A DNA stretch of 64,000 nt, taken from assembly GCA_034766995.1 (NCBI GenBank), contig CM068323.1, forward strand, positions 65,001 through 129,000, read 5' to 3'. A model generated the notes under the pieces. That model was not told the origin of the DNA. It did no database searches and saw only the letters and a program-made list of their open reading frames with translations. Positions 24,245 to 36,800 of this stretch are shown piece after piece (position 1 is the first letter of the stretch; every line of letters starts with the position of its first letter). This stretch comes from Acanthacorydalis orientalis. Taxonomy: Eukaryota > Arthropoda > Insecta > Megaloptera > Corydalidae. The position numbers and the translations under genes are program-made.

Positions 24245-25086
24245 TTGGCCAGTAAGTTATGTAGGATTTTTCCATATGAGATCGTCTCTGCTATTTTTAA
24301 AATAAAAGACAATTCGTAACTTATAAAATACATGTACAGCCTAAAATCTGAGATATTAACTTGTAATTTGAAAAAAAATCATTATATTCAGTTAATTTAT
24401 TTAATTTTTCTTTTGATTTGAAAATGAACAACGAAAAGATATAGTTTCGTCATTTTCATTTAATTATGCTTTTTTGGTTTCTACAAAAGTAAAAATGCGG
24501 TATAAATTTAGTTGAAAGTTAAATTCATTAAGTTTTTATATAATATCAGGGTTTTTAGGTTCAATGTGATTTATACCTATTTTATCAACTAAGTTTGTTA
24601 GAAATTTATTTTTAAGATTAGGGTATAAAATTATTAAAAGAATTGATCAAGGTCGAAGAGAAATAATAGGTGGTCAAGGGATATATAATAAAATGAAGAA
24701 TTATACTTTAATAAATCAATTAATTCAATTTAATAATTTAAAGATTTATTAAAAAGTAAAAATTTAGAGATCTGAATTGAGATATTTATTCATCCACCAT
24801 ATTACTCGTACCTAGCACCAACAGATTTTCACTTACTTCGTTCATTGCAAAATTTCCTCAATGTGAAAAGTTCTGATTCTTTAGAGACCAGTAAAGAGCA
24901 TGTTTCGATTTTTTTTTGCTAAAAAACAAAAAATGTTGAGAGGATGGTATTATAAAACTGCTTAAAATATGCCAAAATATCATTGATAATAATAGTTAAT
25001 ACATTATTTAACAAAGTTTTCTATATTACAAAAAAATTATAGAGAAACTTACCAAGAAATCTGACATTACTTATTGACTAATCCCA
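24245..25086 (+). mobile_element. Family F mariner containing mitochondrial DNA (F1)
   Basis: Left end ttggccagtaagttatgtag and right end whose complement is tgggattagtcaataagtaa, the same ends as F2 at 59304. TA lies outside both ends. The 5' part reads as the start of a mariner transposase (MNNEKI, stop, FRHFHL) near 24424. The 3' part resumes at about 24765 with the region leading to the third catalytic Asp (YLAPTDFHL). Everything between is replaced by about 258 bp that reads as mitochondrial nad5. The right end passes into a TA array. Confidence 0.78.
24500..24757 (+). pseudogene. nad5: Nuclear copy of mitochondrial nad5 (C-terminal part)
   Basis: Translated with the invertebrate mitochondrial code (TGA as Trp, ATA as Met) this segment gives the C-terminal end of NADH dehydrogenase subunit 5. 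Visible landmarks are GFLGSMWFIPILSTKF (24549-24596), where the W is a TGA codon at 24567, then IDQGRREIIGGQGIY, of which DQG and GGQG are the conserved nad5 block, and a terminal NNLKIY. It is roughly 80 codons. It is a fossil: nuclear translation would stop at that TGA, a Trp of the DQGW block reads Arg, and one base seems lost near 24750. It lies inside a mariner, between the N- and C-terminal transposase remnants, in the same orientation. The exact 5' junction is uncertain by about 20 bp. Confidence 0.75.
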
Positions 25087-25089
25087 TAT

Positions 25090-25155
<66 letters not shown>
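25087..25155. repeat. (TA)n microsatellite abutting a mariner
   Basis: About 65 bp of TA beginning at the right end of mariner F1. Confidence 0.95.
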
Positions 25156-25158
<3 letters not shown>

Positions 25159-25606
25159 GGTAATTGTGACAGTGAAGTAAGTCAAAAAATGATTTTATGT
25201 TTTATTTTATCTTATAATTATTTATATTTTAATAATCTAGAACTTAGAAAAAAAATCAAAAATGTACCGGTTAATAATTTTGAAAAGTTTATCTGTAAAC
25301 ATAAGTCTGTTTTTATTTATTTCGATAGTGAAGTAAGTCATTTACTTTTCAGGATAATTTGTTTTTCTGGGAAAATGCATGTACTTATCTGATTTTTGTA
25401 TAAAACTATATTTATTTTCAATGTAAATGACTTTTAAGTGAACTCAACTTCTTTGCTTAAATTTCTCAAACAAACAATTATTTGCTATTGAAAAACAAAA
25501 TTTGTAGAAAAATCAATTACAAAGAAAACGAAAAATATTATTGTATAATCTGTTTATTGGTTAAAAATACTATGGATCAGATTTCTAAAATATGTCCCTT
25601 TCGGTG
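25156..25606. other. AT-rich intergenic DNA
   Basis: Contains two versions of a short string around gtgaagtaagtca (near 25170 and 25328). Otherwise nothing recognisable. Confidence 0.5.
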
Positions 25607-26060
25607 GCATTTTTCGGTCTGTATTTTGATAACATCGACTATGGTTTTAATATTAATTTTGCTTCAAACTGGGATATTGAACTAAAGATGGAGAAGAAGC
25701 AAATAAGATCATTTTTGTATGTGTTAAAAACTGGTGGTAAAAAAACAGAAACTGCTCGTAAATTAAACGATGCTTTTGACGTGGGTACTGTTAAAGGGCG
25801 TACGGTACAGTGCTGATTTCAAAAATTTCGTGCTGGAAACAAGAGCCTTGAAGATGAAGGTCACGGGTGTCCTTCTTCAGTTCATAACGACAACTAAAGG
25901 CGTTAGTTGAATCAGAACCACACAACTCGAGAAATTTCAGAAAAGTTAGTCGTCCGTCATCCAACAGTTCTGGACCACAAATGGAAAAATGTATATGAAT
26001 TTGAAAGTCATAATTTTTATTTTTTTACAACGATAATAATTATTTTTCTACCAGCCTAAT
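25607..26060 (+). mobile_element. Family A mariner, 5'-truncated copy A3
   Basis: Lacks the left end. It begins within the family's 5' UTR and reads MEKKQIRSFLYVLKTGGKKTE from 25688, ending in a TGA where W of the QWW motif should be. Further on are LEDEGHG and the HPTVLDH motif near 25960. The right end is attatttttctaccagccta. Same internal deletion as the other A copies. Confidence 0.83.
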
Positions 26061-27639
26061 ATTTACCATTCAAACTAAATCTTTATCCCATCGCTACATC
26101 AAATTAAAAATCGCAACGCATTGCAACTCTTCTCCAAATTTATCAAATAGTGTTTCAGTCCATTTCTCAACTAGTTTTTATATTCAAATCTTCTTTCAGA
26201 ACAATTTTTCTTAATTGTACATTATTTTGATTCTTATAAAGAATCCACCATAAAGTAATTTAAAAACTATAATGTTACAATGTGTTTCATACATATGTTT
26301 TATTTCATTTTTTTATGATTTTGTCGCAATTTTAATATTTAACATATTTTTTATATACAAATAACATACTTTTAATATAATTCAGCTCTTAGAGTAACCG
26401 ATGTCAATTCTGACGCAAATTGCTGGCTTTGATATTAATTTAATAGATATTGATATGTAATTACGTTTTAGTTCGCCTCAAGAAACATTTCAAATTGATG
26501 TCCCTTGATCGCCGAATCTTCAACTAAATTATAATCCTAATACACAACTGATCTACAAAGACATTACTGTCAGCGCATTGCTTATGTGCCTTAAAGCGTA
26601 TCAATAACCATCTTCTGGATATAAACTTGACACGAATTCAATTATCTATCAAAATTTATATGAAGTACATTTAAAAGTTTAAAAGTACAATTTTTAAAAC
26701 ATAAAAGCTGAAAATTAAAAATGGAAATCAACTATATGATAAAAAAAAATACTGTAAATATACAATAAAGATCTACTTGAAAATAAAGACTACTTTTTCC
26801 TTAAATATTTAACATTGTAAGAAATATAAAATAGATATCACAAAAATGCACACAGACTAATAGTTAAAGAAGCAAATTGCTAATTAATAACCTAAATAAT
26901 CGATTCAAGCCAAATAACTCGATAGGAAATAAAAACAAATTTATAAAATGATAGACAAGTACCGGTCATTCAAACTAAACGTAGACGAAGAGGAAATATT
27001 AAATAAAGATTTAAAATATGACAAAATGTAATAATAAAACAACAAATAAAAAAAACATTTAAACAGAAATTAGAATAAACCAAAATCTCAATACAAAAAG
27101 TTCATTTTCTTGATAGTCTTCATCCTTTTGTATCAGATGAGAGTCTGTTCTCCGCTAATAGTTTCAACACGTGTACCAGTTTCAGATAGAATCTACAGAG
27201 TCCGTAAAATCTATCTGGAGATGACGCACTTGCTGAAAGTAGTAGTGGAGAACAGACACTCAGATAGTCCAAAAAGACGAAGAATGTCAGGATAGCAGAT
27301 ATAAAAAGATACCGTATATCTCAGCGCATAGAACGCCTCTACCCATAAGACACAGATGGATTTAACCTTGTGGAGGTCGGTGTCGAAAAAATTGCAGTTT
27401 AGGTCACATGTATCCAAGAGATAATTCATTTCTAGTATGTGCTGAAATGCAATAAACCTTTAAAAAAATACACTGCAGATATAATACATGATGATTCGTT
27501 TATTTTCATTTGTAATCTACTGTTGGATAAAAAAAATATAAAGAATAAAATTTTTTGTTACAAAATAGCGCAAACATGGATAATGAAATAAAATAAAAGT
27601 GAACAAATGTATTTAAATTAATTAATCAAAATCTTCAAT
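26061..27639. other. AT-rich intergenic DNA
   Basis: No recognisable gene. Two overlapping opposite open frames near 27110-27430 lie in slightly GC-richer DNA and match nothing I know. Confidence 0.55.
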
Positions 27640-28442
27640 AGTTGGATTTACATTGGCCTCTAAACCCAGGTAACATTTCGTCTATTATTACATTCTGTCC
27701 AATAAAGTAGCATAATTTACAATTTTCTATAAATTATGACAAAATGTCTCTCTCATCCGCTAATTTGTCAACTTTCAGCCGTTCTAAACGGATAATTTTG
27801 TCAACAAACCTGATACAATTGTGTATAAATCTAAATCTCCATAAATATATCGTAAGTCTAAGAAGATCAATCCCACTACCATCTCCAGCCCGTAAATTAT
27901 GCAAATATATCCGATTGTTGTGATGTAAACCATGTAACATAGATATAAGAACCCTAAAAATAGTTTCAATTCAGTTTGGTCTATTCGTTTAGCATCTCTT
28001 TCTCTTGAATAACGATTCGAAATAGAATCGATATATTTATTTGAATATAATAAGTTTAGATCTAAAATATCATCTGCGATAAAACAATTCCATGTTTCAA
28101 GTTTTGTCTTGACTTTTTACGTTCGGATGACCTAACGGAAGTTGGCACAAAAATTCTGCGGCTGTCTTCTAAATTATCTTCTTATTGAATTTTCCCACCA
28201 TTTTAATTCTTTATCTTTTCCCAGAAAATACTCTTAATTTTTGTCCAATTAATCTTCTCTTTCTTCACTAGAAACATTTTGTTCGGTATCCGAATCTTCC
28301 GAATGAATTTTCATATAATCATCATTTTCTAAATGACTTTCATTTTCGCATTTGACTATCATTCTCATCATTGGACTCGAGTAACATTCACTGAATCAAT
28401 TCAACATTTAATGGATTATCCAATCGATATATTTCTCTAGCC
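27640..28442 (-). mobile_element. piggyBac-like transposase remnant (P3)
   Basis: On the minus strand a degenerate gene starts at 28442 (MAREIYRLDNPLN). An acidic stretch typical of piggyBac N-termini follows (ESNDENDS near 28360), then NWTKNKSIFWEK-like sequence. Further on is the conserved block with LLRLTIYLWRF, DKIIRLERLKVDKLA and IDEMLPGFRGQC near 27655, the DE(M/Q)L...FRGRC catalytic neighbourhood. The remaining C-terminal catalytic part is missing. Many stops; inactive. Ends not found. Confidence 0.7.
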
Positions 28443-29760
28443 ATTTTCAACGATAAATAAAAAAAACAACTAAATCAATACTGACATCGGATTTCACGCT
28501 ATCTCTCAGATACAATTTACTGTCAAATATCACACATCTTTGCATAATACATTCTATAACCAAACTGACGGTACAAACAGTGAAGAATATCACTAGTAAC
28601 ATGCATGCGCAGCTACTCATGACCTCCAAGCTGTACACTGAATATGTGTAAAAATATTTAATAAAACAATTTGTTTAAATCTGTCAGATTAATCGTGATC
28701 TCCGCATGATTAAAACGATTTTTTTCAATTTTTTCGTATACTGGCGATAAAAGGCGCATGATAATAATAAAATAATTTTAGTAGGTAGATTTCAAAACGA
28801 GAAATTCCAAAGGCCTGTTTATTACTTTCTATTATTAACTATTCCAAATGACCTAATTATTCTAAGTTTGGAAATTTTAGATATCAAGTTGTGTCTCAAA
28901 TTTTAATTATCACTAGTTTTTTTATATGTGAACTTATGTATACTGATAATAATGTACCTATGTGCATAATAATATAAATAAAATATGCTTGTTTAAATAA
29001 ATGTGTATAATAATGTAAGCAGAATGTTTACTTCTCTATTTATTTGTTACTTAAGATAGACGCTCCTCCTTCGCATCCTAATTTTTGAACTCATAATTTT
29101 TACACAATCCTAATTTTTATCGCTATTGTAAGTGCGTTCACTGGTGTTCAAAGTGCGTCTTTTGCACCAAGATATACGGTAATTATAGCTTTACAAAAAT
29201 GTCAGTAAGATAAAAAGGAGAAGATAAAAACTTACATGATTCAAAAAAATGAAGACTCTCAGAACAATAAATATTAATTTATTAATATTTCTTATAAATT
29301 AATTTTTATATTATGTTAATATTTAAAATAAAATAAATGATAATTTAATTACTGCACATAGAGTTACTCATTAAAAAAATCTCTAGTAAATTACTACATA
29401 AATGGAACTATGTACATTTAACAATTTTTAGAGTAAACAGAAATAAATCTCTAAAATTATAAGTAACCAACAAATAATTAGTTTTTATTTAAAAATATTT
29501 TATTTATAAGATAAACCATCTGCTTTTTATTTATAACAAATAAAAAAAAAGTTATAAATGAAGTATGTTTTAATTATGAATAATGTTTCTGCATTGTGTT
29601 TTAATTTTAAAAAAAATATCATCTGACTTATTTAATAATAATTTTTATTTGTAATGAATAAATTTTATTCGCTTATAAAATAATGTTACTTCTGAATATA
29701 AAATATTCAATGTTATGAGAATATATGCTAGTAATTAATATGACGATTACTCTATCATTT

Positions 29761-29823
<63 letters not shown>

Positions 29824-30756
29824 GGAAGCATATATAAAAATTCATTGTGTATCGTACACACACACACATATATAAAAAAATTAAACGCAAAATGATTGTT
29901 TAGCATTTGCCTGGAGGGCTTTTGTGTCATGTGTTCAGGTTCACATGTGACTGTTGAGCGAAAAACAGGATTTTTTTTGTTGATATTTTTTGAAGCATGC
30001 GGGTGAATATGAATGTGTATATACGAGAGAAACGCTAGGATAAGTTTGGAAAATGTCGAATTGTGTGTTTCATGTGTGTCAGTATACCTGATAAGTGTTA
30101 TGAAAAAAAAAAAACGTTACAAACAAATACATTGAAAATGTGTCAGTATGAACAAAATAATTGGTTTTCCATTCGAATGTTTTGAAATTGTTATGGATGG
30201 GGATGTTATATGTTCTAAATATCTGGACATTTTTCGAATTTGTGTACAATAGATTAACATTTTTAATTCGTAGATTATTCGATAGTAAATATTGACTATT
30301 TATAATTATATATTGGTAAAATTCATTGTAATAATATAACTCTAGCAGTGACAATTCAGTTTTAAATTTTTTTTTTTAATCACCTTACAAATCAAATTTC
30401 TATTCGACAATATTCATAACTGGTTATAACAATCTTTCTGATTAAAAATTCATTCAATTTTTAATATAAACCATTATTCTGAACAATAAATAAACATGTG
30501 AAATATTTACATTCAATGAAACTTTATCCAACAGTAATGTTTAATATGTAATTCATTTTTCCTCTCTCGATTTTTTTAATTTTGTACCATAATGAAAAGA
30601 CTTATATCTCAAAAAATATACTTGTAAAAATCTGTTCTTTACAAAAAATTCCTAAAATACATATTTTGAAACCAGAAATTAATTAAATCTGTAATTTAAA
30701 TAAAATACTTTCTGCTTGTTTCTTCGTCTTGTCCCTAAATTATTTTCACAGTTTCC
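28443..30756. other. AT-rich intergenic DNA
   Basis: No gene recognised. It contains one TA array and a small AC run near 29862. Confidence 0.55.
29763..29820. repeat. (TA)n microsatellite
   Basis: About 58 bp of TA-type repeat, starting with a few imperfect catata units. Confidence 0.95.
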
Positions 30757-30856
30757 AACTAGAATTGGCACTCAGAATGTTTAGTTAGGCCAAAAACTAC
30801 TACGTGTCAAGTAGTTTCCAATTCAATCGATTGCCGTTTCAAATGGGCGTGCTTCA

Positions 30857-30943
30857 ACCGGTCGAAACTCGACTGGGGTTATAAAATATACCGGTCGTAT
30901 TCTCACATCACTCAAAGGAACAACTGAATCGTTAGAACGGATG
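30857..30943 (+). promoter_or_regulatory. Candidate TATA promoter flanked by direct repeats
   Basis: TATAAAATA at 30880-30888 lies between two identical 8-mers, ACCGGTCG at 30857-30864 and 30890-30897. An initiator-like atcactc follows about 28 nt downstream (near 30907), and an ATG at 30941 comes after a leader of about 33 nt. The frame from that ATG closes after 11 codons ([14 protein letters not shown]), hydrophobic like the start of a signal peptide, so a spliced product or no product is possible. The motifs are visible; promoter activity is inferred. Confidence 0.35.
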
Positions 30944-31016
30944 ATTTTTAAGATTTCCTTCTATATTTTTTAAGCCATATTTTGTAATTTATTTTAACTC
31001 TATCAAAATATATAAA

Positions 31017-31076
31017 TATATATATATAGAGAGAGAGAGATAGATAGATAGATATAGATATATAGATATATACATA

Positions 31077-31139
<63 letters not shown>
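31017..31139. repeat. (GA)n(TAGA)n(TA)n compound microsatellite
   Basis: Short GA run, TAGA units, then about 60 bp of TA. Confidence 0.93.
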
Positions 31140-31141
<2 letters not shown>

Positions 31142-31191
31142 CTAATAGTAGTAGTATTATAATCAATTTTGTATAATTCGACGTTTAACTG

Positions 31192-32090
31192 CAGGACGTC
31201 CCAAAAAAAATGTATACATACTTTGAATGATTATAAATTTAATAGTCATTAAGGTGTAACTAAATTTAAAACTCCAAATTAAAATGAAACGCTCTAAAAC
31301 CCCAATAAAAACCCATCAAAATTTAAGAAAACCGACAGATTTTTTTAGTTCTTGCAAATGTTCAAATTTATTCTTCGTTCTGGTGTAGACACTGCTGATA
31401 ACGTAGATCAATGGAATTGCAAACAGAGCAAATGGTTTGGTTTGATATTTGGGTGCATTTCCTTTCAGTGGCTTATCTCAATTCATTAACTGTCGCCCGT
31501 TTTGTGGGATAAACTTTATCTTTGATTAGTCCAGATAAAAAAAAGCCCATTGGTTTGAGGTCTGAGGAGCGCGGGGGTATTCAATGCTATCTCTACGTCC
31601 AATCCATCTGTTCAGCAAATTTTCATCAAGATAGGCCCTCACATTACTATGGTAATGTGAAGATGTCCAATCTTATTGGAAATAAAAGTCTTCCTCATTC
31701 CTAAACATCTCACGAATGCGTGGTATAACAAATTCCTTCAGCAGGTTTAAGTAAATGGCACCAGTCACAGTACTATCAAAAGGAATAGACCAATTAAACC
31801 CCTTGCTGACAATCCACATGCATGATGTTCCTTCGTAACATGCGGATTCTCAGATGCCCAATATCTGCAATTATGGCGATTATTGAGCCGTTCAATTTAA
31901 ATTATGCTTTCTAAACTGTCTTTACATTTCAGTTACGTTCTCATACTTCTAGTAGCACTTAAGAACAAATTTCATTTTTTCAAAGTTTGCCCTAGGATCA
32001 GATAATATTTTAAATCACTTTTACCTAAAAAATAAATAAAATTAAGAGGGTTATGAACTGTTAATATGTGTACACATTTTGGACACTCTG
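31192..32090 (-). mobile_element. Tc1/mariner-superfamily remnant (family G)
   Basis: Ends caggacgtcccaaaaaaaat (left) and the complement of acacattttggacactctg (right) form imperfect inverted repeats of the cagngtgtccnaaaa type; TA follows the right end. On the minus strand a damaged transposase is readable: a region corresponding to a DENLLNRWIGRR-type stretch near 31600 and the third-Asp neighbourhood (PRAPQTSNQWAFF in place of PRSPDLTPMDFF) near 31545. Stops and frameshifts throughout. Branch within the superfamily not determined. Confidence 0.65.
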
Positions 32091-32424
32091 TATACATCGA
32101 ATTAACCGCTAAGAAATGACATTTAAACAAAACAAATATTCGTATTGTAACGCATACAATTATTAAGTACATAGATACACATAAACACGCGTAATTTAAT
32201 ATTAATTATTCAAAATATTTGTTATTCTATAGTTGGGTCTCCGTCCTATGTACACGTCCTATTCAAACATGTTTAGTTTAACGAAGAAAGCGCTTTTCTT
32301 CGTCTGTGTCTCTGTGTCATCGCTAAAAGCATCGCCTCGAGTTCATTCGTTCACCTAGTTGGGTTATAACTTAATAATAACATTAAAATATTCTCTTAAT
32401 TTTATTTTCTATAAATTTTATTTA

Positions 32425-32476
<52 letters not shown>

Positions 32477-34670
32477 TCTATATTAGACTTGAATACAAGT
32501 CTCAATTTAAAACAGTGTATTCAGTGTGTCTTGTTAAACAAATATAAATCTTAAACTCTTTCATAAAATTATTCAAAAGAAATAAAAAATTTATTGACAA
32601 ACATTTTTCTTTATATTTAAATCTTTATAAGATCTTCATAGACTCTTAATTCAATTACTTCTATAAAGTTCTAGCTGCAATAATTAAATTTTAAAAATAT
32701 TTATGTATACAATATATTTTGTATTTAATTCCCTCGCAAAAAATATATTTTAACTTAATTTCTTAACAGGAAGTATCAAAAATAATAACAACAGCCATTC
32801 TGTGTTTCTTAAATAAAGAGACAAAATATCTTCTTTATTTTCTACACCAAGCTATTATATTCTGAGCTATCTATTGAATCTGAATAAATGTTAAATTTCA
32901 TAAAAGTTTTAATTTTTCACGAATGAATTTTCTTCTCACTCCACAAACTACGACTTTTTCCATATCCAGAAAAAAAAGATCATAGATTTTTTTGTAATTC
33001 GCGATGAATAGAAAATTAATTACTGAAAGTAAATTTATCCATAGTAACGAAACTACATAGTTTTAATTTTATCATGGAATTATATATTGACTAATATAAT
33101 AATAATTTATATCTTAAATAAATATTTCTCGTTTAAAAAGATGTAAACTTTAATTTCATCGTTATTTTTCAATCGGATATACTTCAATTCGTATTTTTTT
33201 CATAAACTCTAAAATTTGTCGGATTTTTAAAACTTGTGGGTACACATCTTGAGTTTTATGGGAATAGTAGGGATTCCGCAAAAAAATATAATCTTAAGAG
33301 TTCCATGAATCGACAAAGTTTGAAGACCGCTGTTCTAGAATAATAGGTGAAATTTCAACCATGAGCAATGAATCGATTTTTAATAGTTTCATACGACATT
33401 TAAACGTGAAAAAATTTAATATAAAAACTCGATCATACGAATCGAAATTATGGCTCTAAAAATGATTCTTTATTTGTAGTTCATAATGTTTAGAGAAAAA
33501 TGAATTTTATTTAGGAATAACCGATGATAAGTGAATTCTGCATCATTCAAGTAATAAATAATCTTCCTGGTTTAAAAAAAAGCGTTACTTGGAATTTTTA
33601 AAAAATATTTTAGTATTATATTCTTTATTGAGACATACATACTTTGTTAATCTCGTAGACATGTCACACTTTCACACTACTTTTACAAGTAAGTAACAAA
33701 ATTTTAACGATAGATACAATACTTTGCTATTCTACTACATTTTAATTATAATTCACTTATTATTGTTTACTTTATCTGTATATTTATTTATTTTTTACAT
33801 TCTATTATTATTAAACTATATTTTAATTTCAATCCTTTTGAAGCAATGCTTTAAAATTTTTAATAAATTTACCACAAGCGCTGATTCTAATACAGTGATG
33901 CTAGTACAAATGCTTCTATAAAAAGTCTGATTGATATTGAAAAGTAGCTTTCTCATAATAGTTCCAGCACTTTGCAATCTTTTAGTATACGAATATTGTT
34001 TAAATCCCCATGACAATGTTTGTATACTTTGTTTTCACACTTATCTCTTTCAAAGTCCCACCCCACCTACCTAATCTAAATTTGGCAATTATTCTTCTTT
34101 CTGACCTTTTTGATTTGTGTATGTAGGTCGCCCCTTCTTTTAATGCCAACGTGGTAAAAAAAAATTAAGTGAGGGCTTTGTGTTTACATTAAAAATTGTA
34201 TATAAATGATTATTTATATAACCAGTACTGTCATTTCCAATGTTAATTTATTTATATCAGTATTTATAATATTTACAATCATATTTGACTGAAGATTTCC
34301 ATTCATTCTGGTCAAAGTGACTAAGTGATGATTCTTCATCATGAAAATACTCCTCATTGAAAGTTATTATTGAAGAATTGCTTAATCTAAACACAAATCG
34401 AAACAATGTAAAACCCAATTTATCTAACCGATCTCGCTGATTTTGATATTTTTTTATTCATAAAATCAACAATTTTAATTTTAAAAAAATAATGTGACAT
34501 ACAATAGAGAATCTGAAAAAAGATCCGAAAAAGTGCTTCTAAAAATGTTTATAATCATGAAAGTGTTTTGAAGAAAATAATCTGCGAATCTTTTAATTTT
34601 TCAATGTTGAAAGTTTTATTGTAAATAGTTTATTTTTTACCAAACATGGAGTACATACAAACATACATAC
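32091..34670. other. AT-rich intergenic DNA
   Basis: A slightly GC-richer patch at 32230-32350 has no coding pattern. No transposon ends or RNA genes recognised. Confidence 0.55.
32431..32471. repeat. (TA)n microsatellite
   Basis: About 41 bp of TA dinucleotides. Confidence 0.95.
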
Positions 34671-34695
34671 ACACACAAATATATATATATATATA
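34671..34695. repeat. Short (CA)/(TA)n run abutting a mariner
   Basis: Ends at the left end of mariner D2. Confidence 0.85.
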
Positions 34696-35525
34696 TGCGA
34701 GGGTCATTTGATAAGTTTGGTAAATTTCTATGATGTAGCGCCGTCATTCATTTGATAACGTCTCAGCTATCAAGTGTCACTTTTTAAATTGGCATAGACA
34801 AAATTTTAGGCAGAAATGACACGTTTTTCACGTTTTATATATGTTTGAATCGAACATTGTAGCAATTACCGCAAGAATAGAAAAAAATGAGCAGATCTTT
34901 TTGTGTCGATTCGTGGCCGTGGATGAAACATGAATCCACCACTACACACCTGAGTCGAAGAAGTAGTCGAAGCAGTGAACAACGAGTGGTGAAAATGGGA
35001 GGAAGAAGACGAAAATCGTTTTTTGTCGGCTGGGAAGGTGTTGGACACTGTTTTTTAGGATTCCCTAGGAATCATCCTGATCGACTACTAAACGAATGGA
35101 AGAGCGATAACAGGAGCCTATTATGTAACATTATTGGACCGTTTGAAAGAAGAGCTAAAACAAAAACGGTCAAGATTGGCGCACAAGAAAGTACTTTTTC
35201 ACCAAGGTCAAAGCACCGTCCCACAAGTCAACCCTCGCAATGTCAAAATTACACGAATTAGGCTTCGAATTGATTCCTCGTCTATTTTTTTCCGGATTTG
35301 GCCACGCGTGACTTCTTCCTCTTCCTAAACTTGAAAATTTGTCTCGTTGGGAAGAAATTCTCGTCGAATGAGGATTTCATCGCCGCCGTCAATGTGTATT
35401 TTGCAGATTCGCTGGTTCAAGTGTATAGCTCTCAATGGAGTCTATATTAAGAAATAAAATCATTTTTTTCCAAAAAACAGTGTTTTACCATACTTTTACT
35501 TTTTTACCATACTTATCAAACGACC

Positions 35526-35530
<5 letters not shown>
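34696..35530 (+). mobile_element. Family D mariner, deleted copy D2
   Basis: Ends tgcgagggtcatttgataag and the complement of cttatcaaacgacccacaca. Like D1 it has a short 5' part and then resumes at the first-Asp region (CRFVAVDET near 34905). Fragments of the catalytic domain follow in several frames: RLKEELKQKRSRLAHKKVLFHQGQ near 35134-35210, where the second Asp of HQDN is replaced, and DFFLFLNLKICLVGKKFSSNE near 35310. The N-terminal half is missing as in D1. Inactive. TA-rich DNA lies on both sides. Confidence 0.85.

Positions 35531-35571
<41 letters not shown>
35531..35571. repeat. (TA)n microsatellite abutting a mariner
   Basis: About 40 bp of TA beginning at the right end of mariner D2. 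Confidence 0.93.
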
Positions 35572-35572
<1 letters not shown>

Positions 35573-36251
35573 CTATGTAATTTCACTTTCAATAGCATAG
35601 TTGGCTAATAACTGTTTACCAATATTCAAATTTTTATTCTATTTGACACATGTGATAACATTTTAAATGTTTGTTTTTTATAATATTTAAACTAATTTCA
35701 AATTATTTACATTAAGTGCCATTCTTCAGTCAATTATCAAATTTTGGAACAAATGTATACACGTGCGTATAAAATTTATTAATTCAGACCGATGAAACTA
35801 ATAATTTATTCAACTGTCATATTAGATTAATTTTCAATTTATAAAAAAAAATTAATAGAGAAAAAAATAACGAAGCTGAATAGTAACCATGTGACGAACA
35901 TTAAAATCTGATTACCAATATGTCATAAATTCAACTGGAAATTTATAACATTTATTAATGTTCTATAAAATATATTGCTCAGAGCTTAATCAGATTATTT
36001 GTCTTTTATTGAAATATTTACTAGCCAATGATTTTGGTGTTTTGACATCTGCGAAACTATTTATAGTTTATAGGCTATTATTAAAAAATAACTTATTATA
36101 ACTGACTTCTAATCCATTTAATTAATAGATAATCTTCCTGCTTTAAAAGAACCGCATTAAATATTTTTTTAAGAAATATATATAAACGATTTATTATATA
36201 AACATTACTGAAATTTCCAACTCTAAAATGTTAATTGATTCAATGTTAATA
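35572..36251. other. AT-rich intergenic DNA
   Basis: Nothing recognisable. Confidence 0.6.
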
Positions 36252-36800
36252 TTTGGTTGGTAGAACAATAATTGCGGTTTTTGTTTTTGAATTCTAACCT
36301 TAATTTTCTTCAATGAAAGTCATTTTATCGTGTTCATGTTAATATAATTTTAAAGTGCATTTTTCGGTCTATATTCTGGATCATTGACTTTCGCTTTATT
36401 ATTAATTTTGCTTCAAAATGGGTTATTGAATTAAAGATGCAAAACCAGCAAGTAAGAATAATTTTTTGTATGAGTTCACAACGGTACAGCTCCAGAAACT
36501 GAAAATTAAACGATAATTTTGGTCTCCGTACTGTTAAGTAAAAGTACGATGCAATGATGATTCCAAAAATTTTGTGCTAGAGCCGAGAGCCTTGAAGATG
36601 AAGGTCGCGAGCGTCCTTCTTCAGTTCTTTACGACCAACTGAAAGCGTTAGTTGAATCAGAACCACGCACAACAATTCGAGAGTTTGCAAAAATTGAGCG
36701 TTAGTCATCCAACAGTTCTGGACCACTTAAAACCACTTAAATTAAGAATTGTATATGAATTTGAAGGTTATAAACCGTAATTATTTTTTACTAACCTAAT
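36252..36800 (+). mobile_element. Family A mariner, internally deleted copy A4
   Basis: Ends ttggttggtagaacaataat and the complement of ttattttttactaacctaat. The transposase start is degraded near 36438. The stretch LEDEGRERPSSVLYDQLKALVESEPRTTIRE is readable from about 36590, and SHPTVLDHLK is near 36707. Then comes the 3' end. Same internal deletion as A1 and A2. Confidence 0.85.

Noticed and set aside
27110..27429. Two overlapping opposite frames
   Set aside because: No recognisable domains, no splice sites, and mutual overlap.
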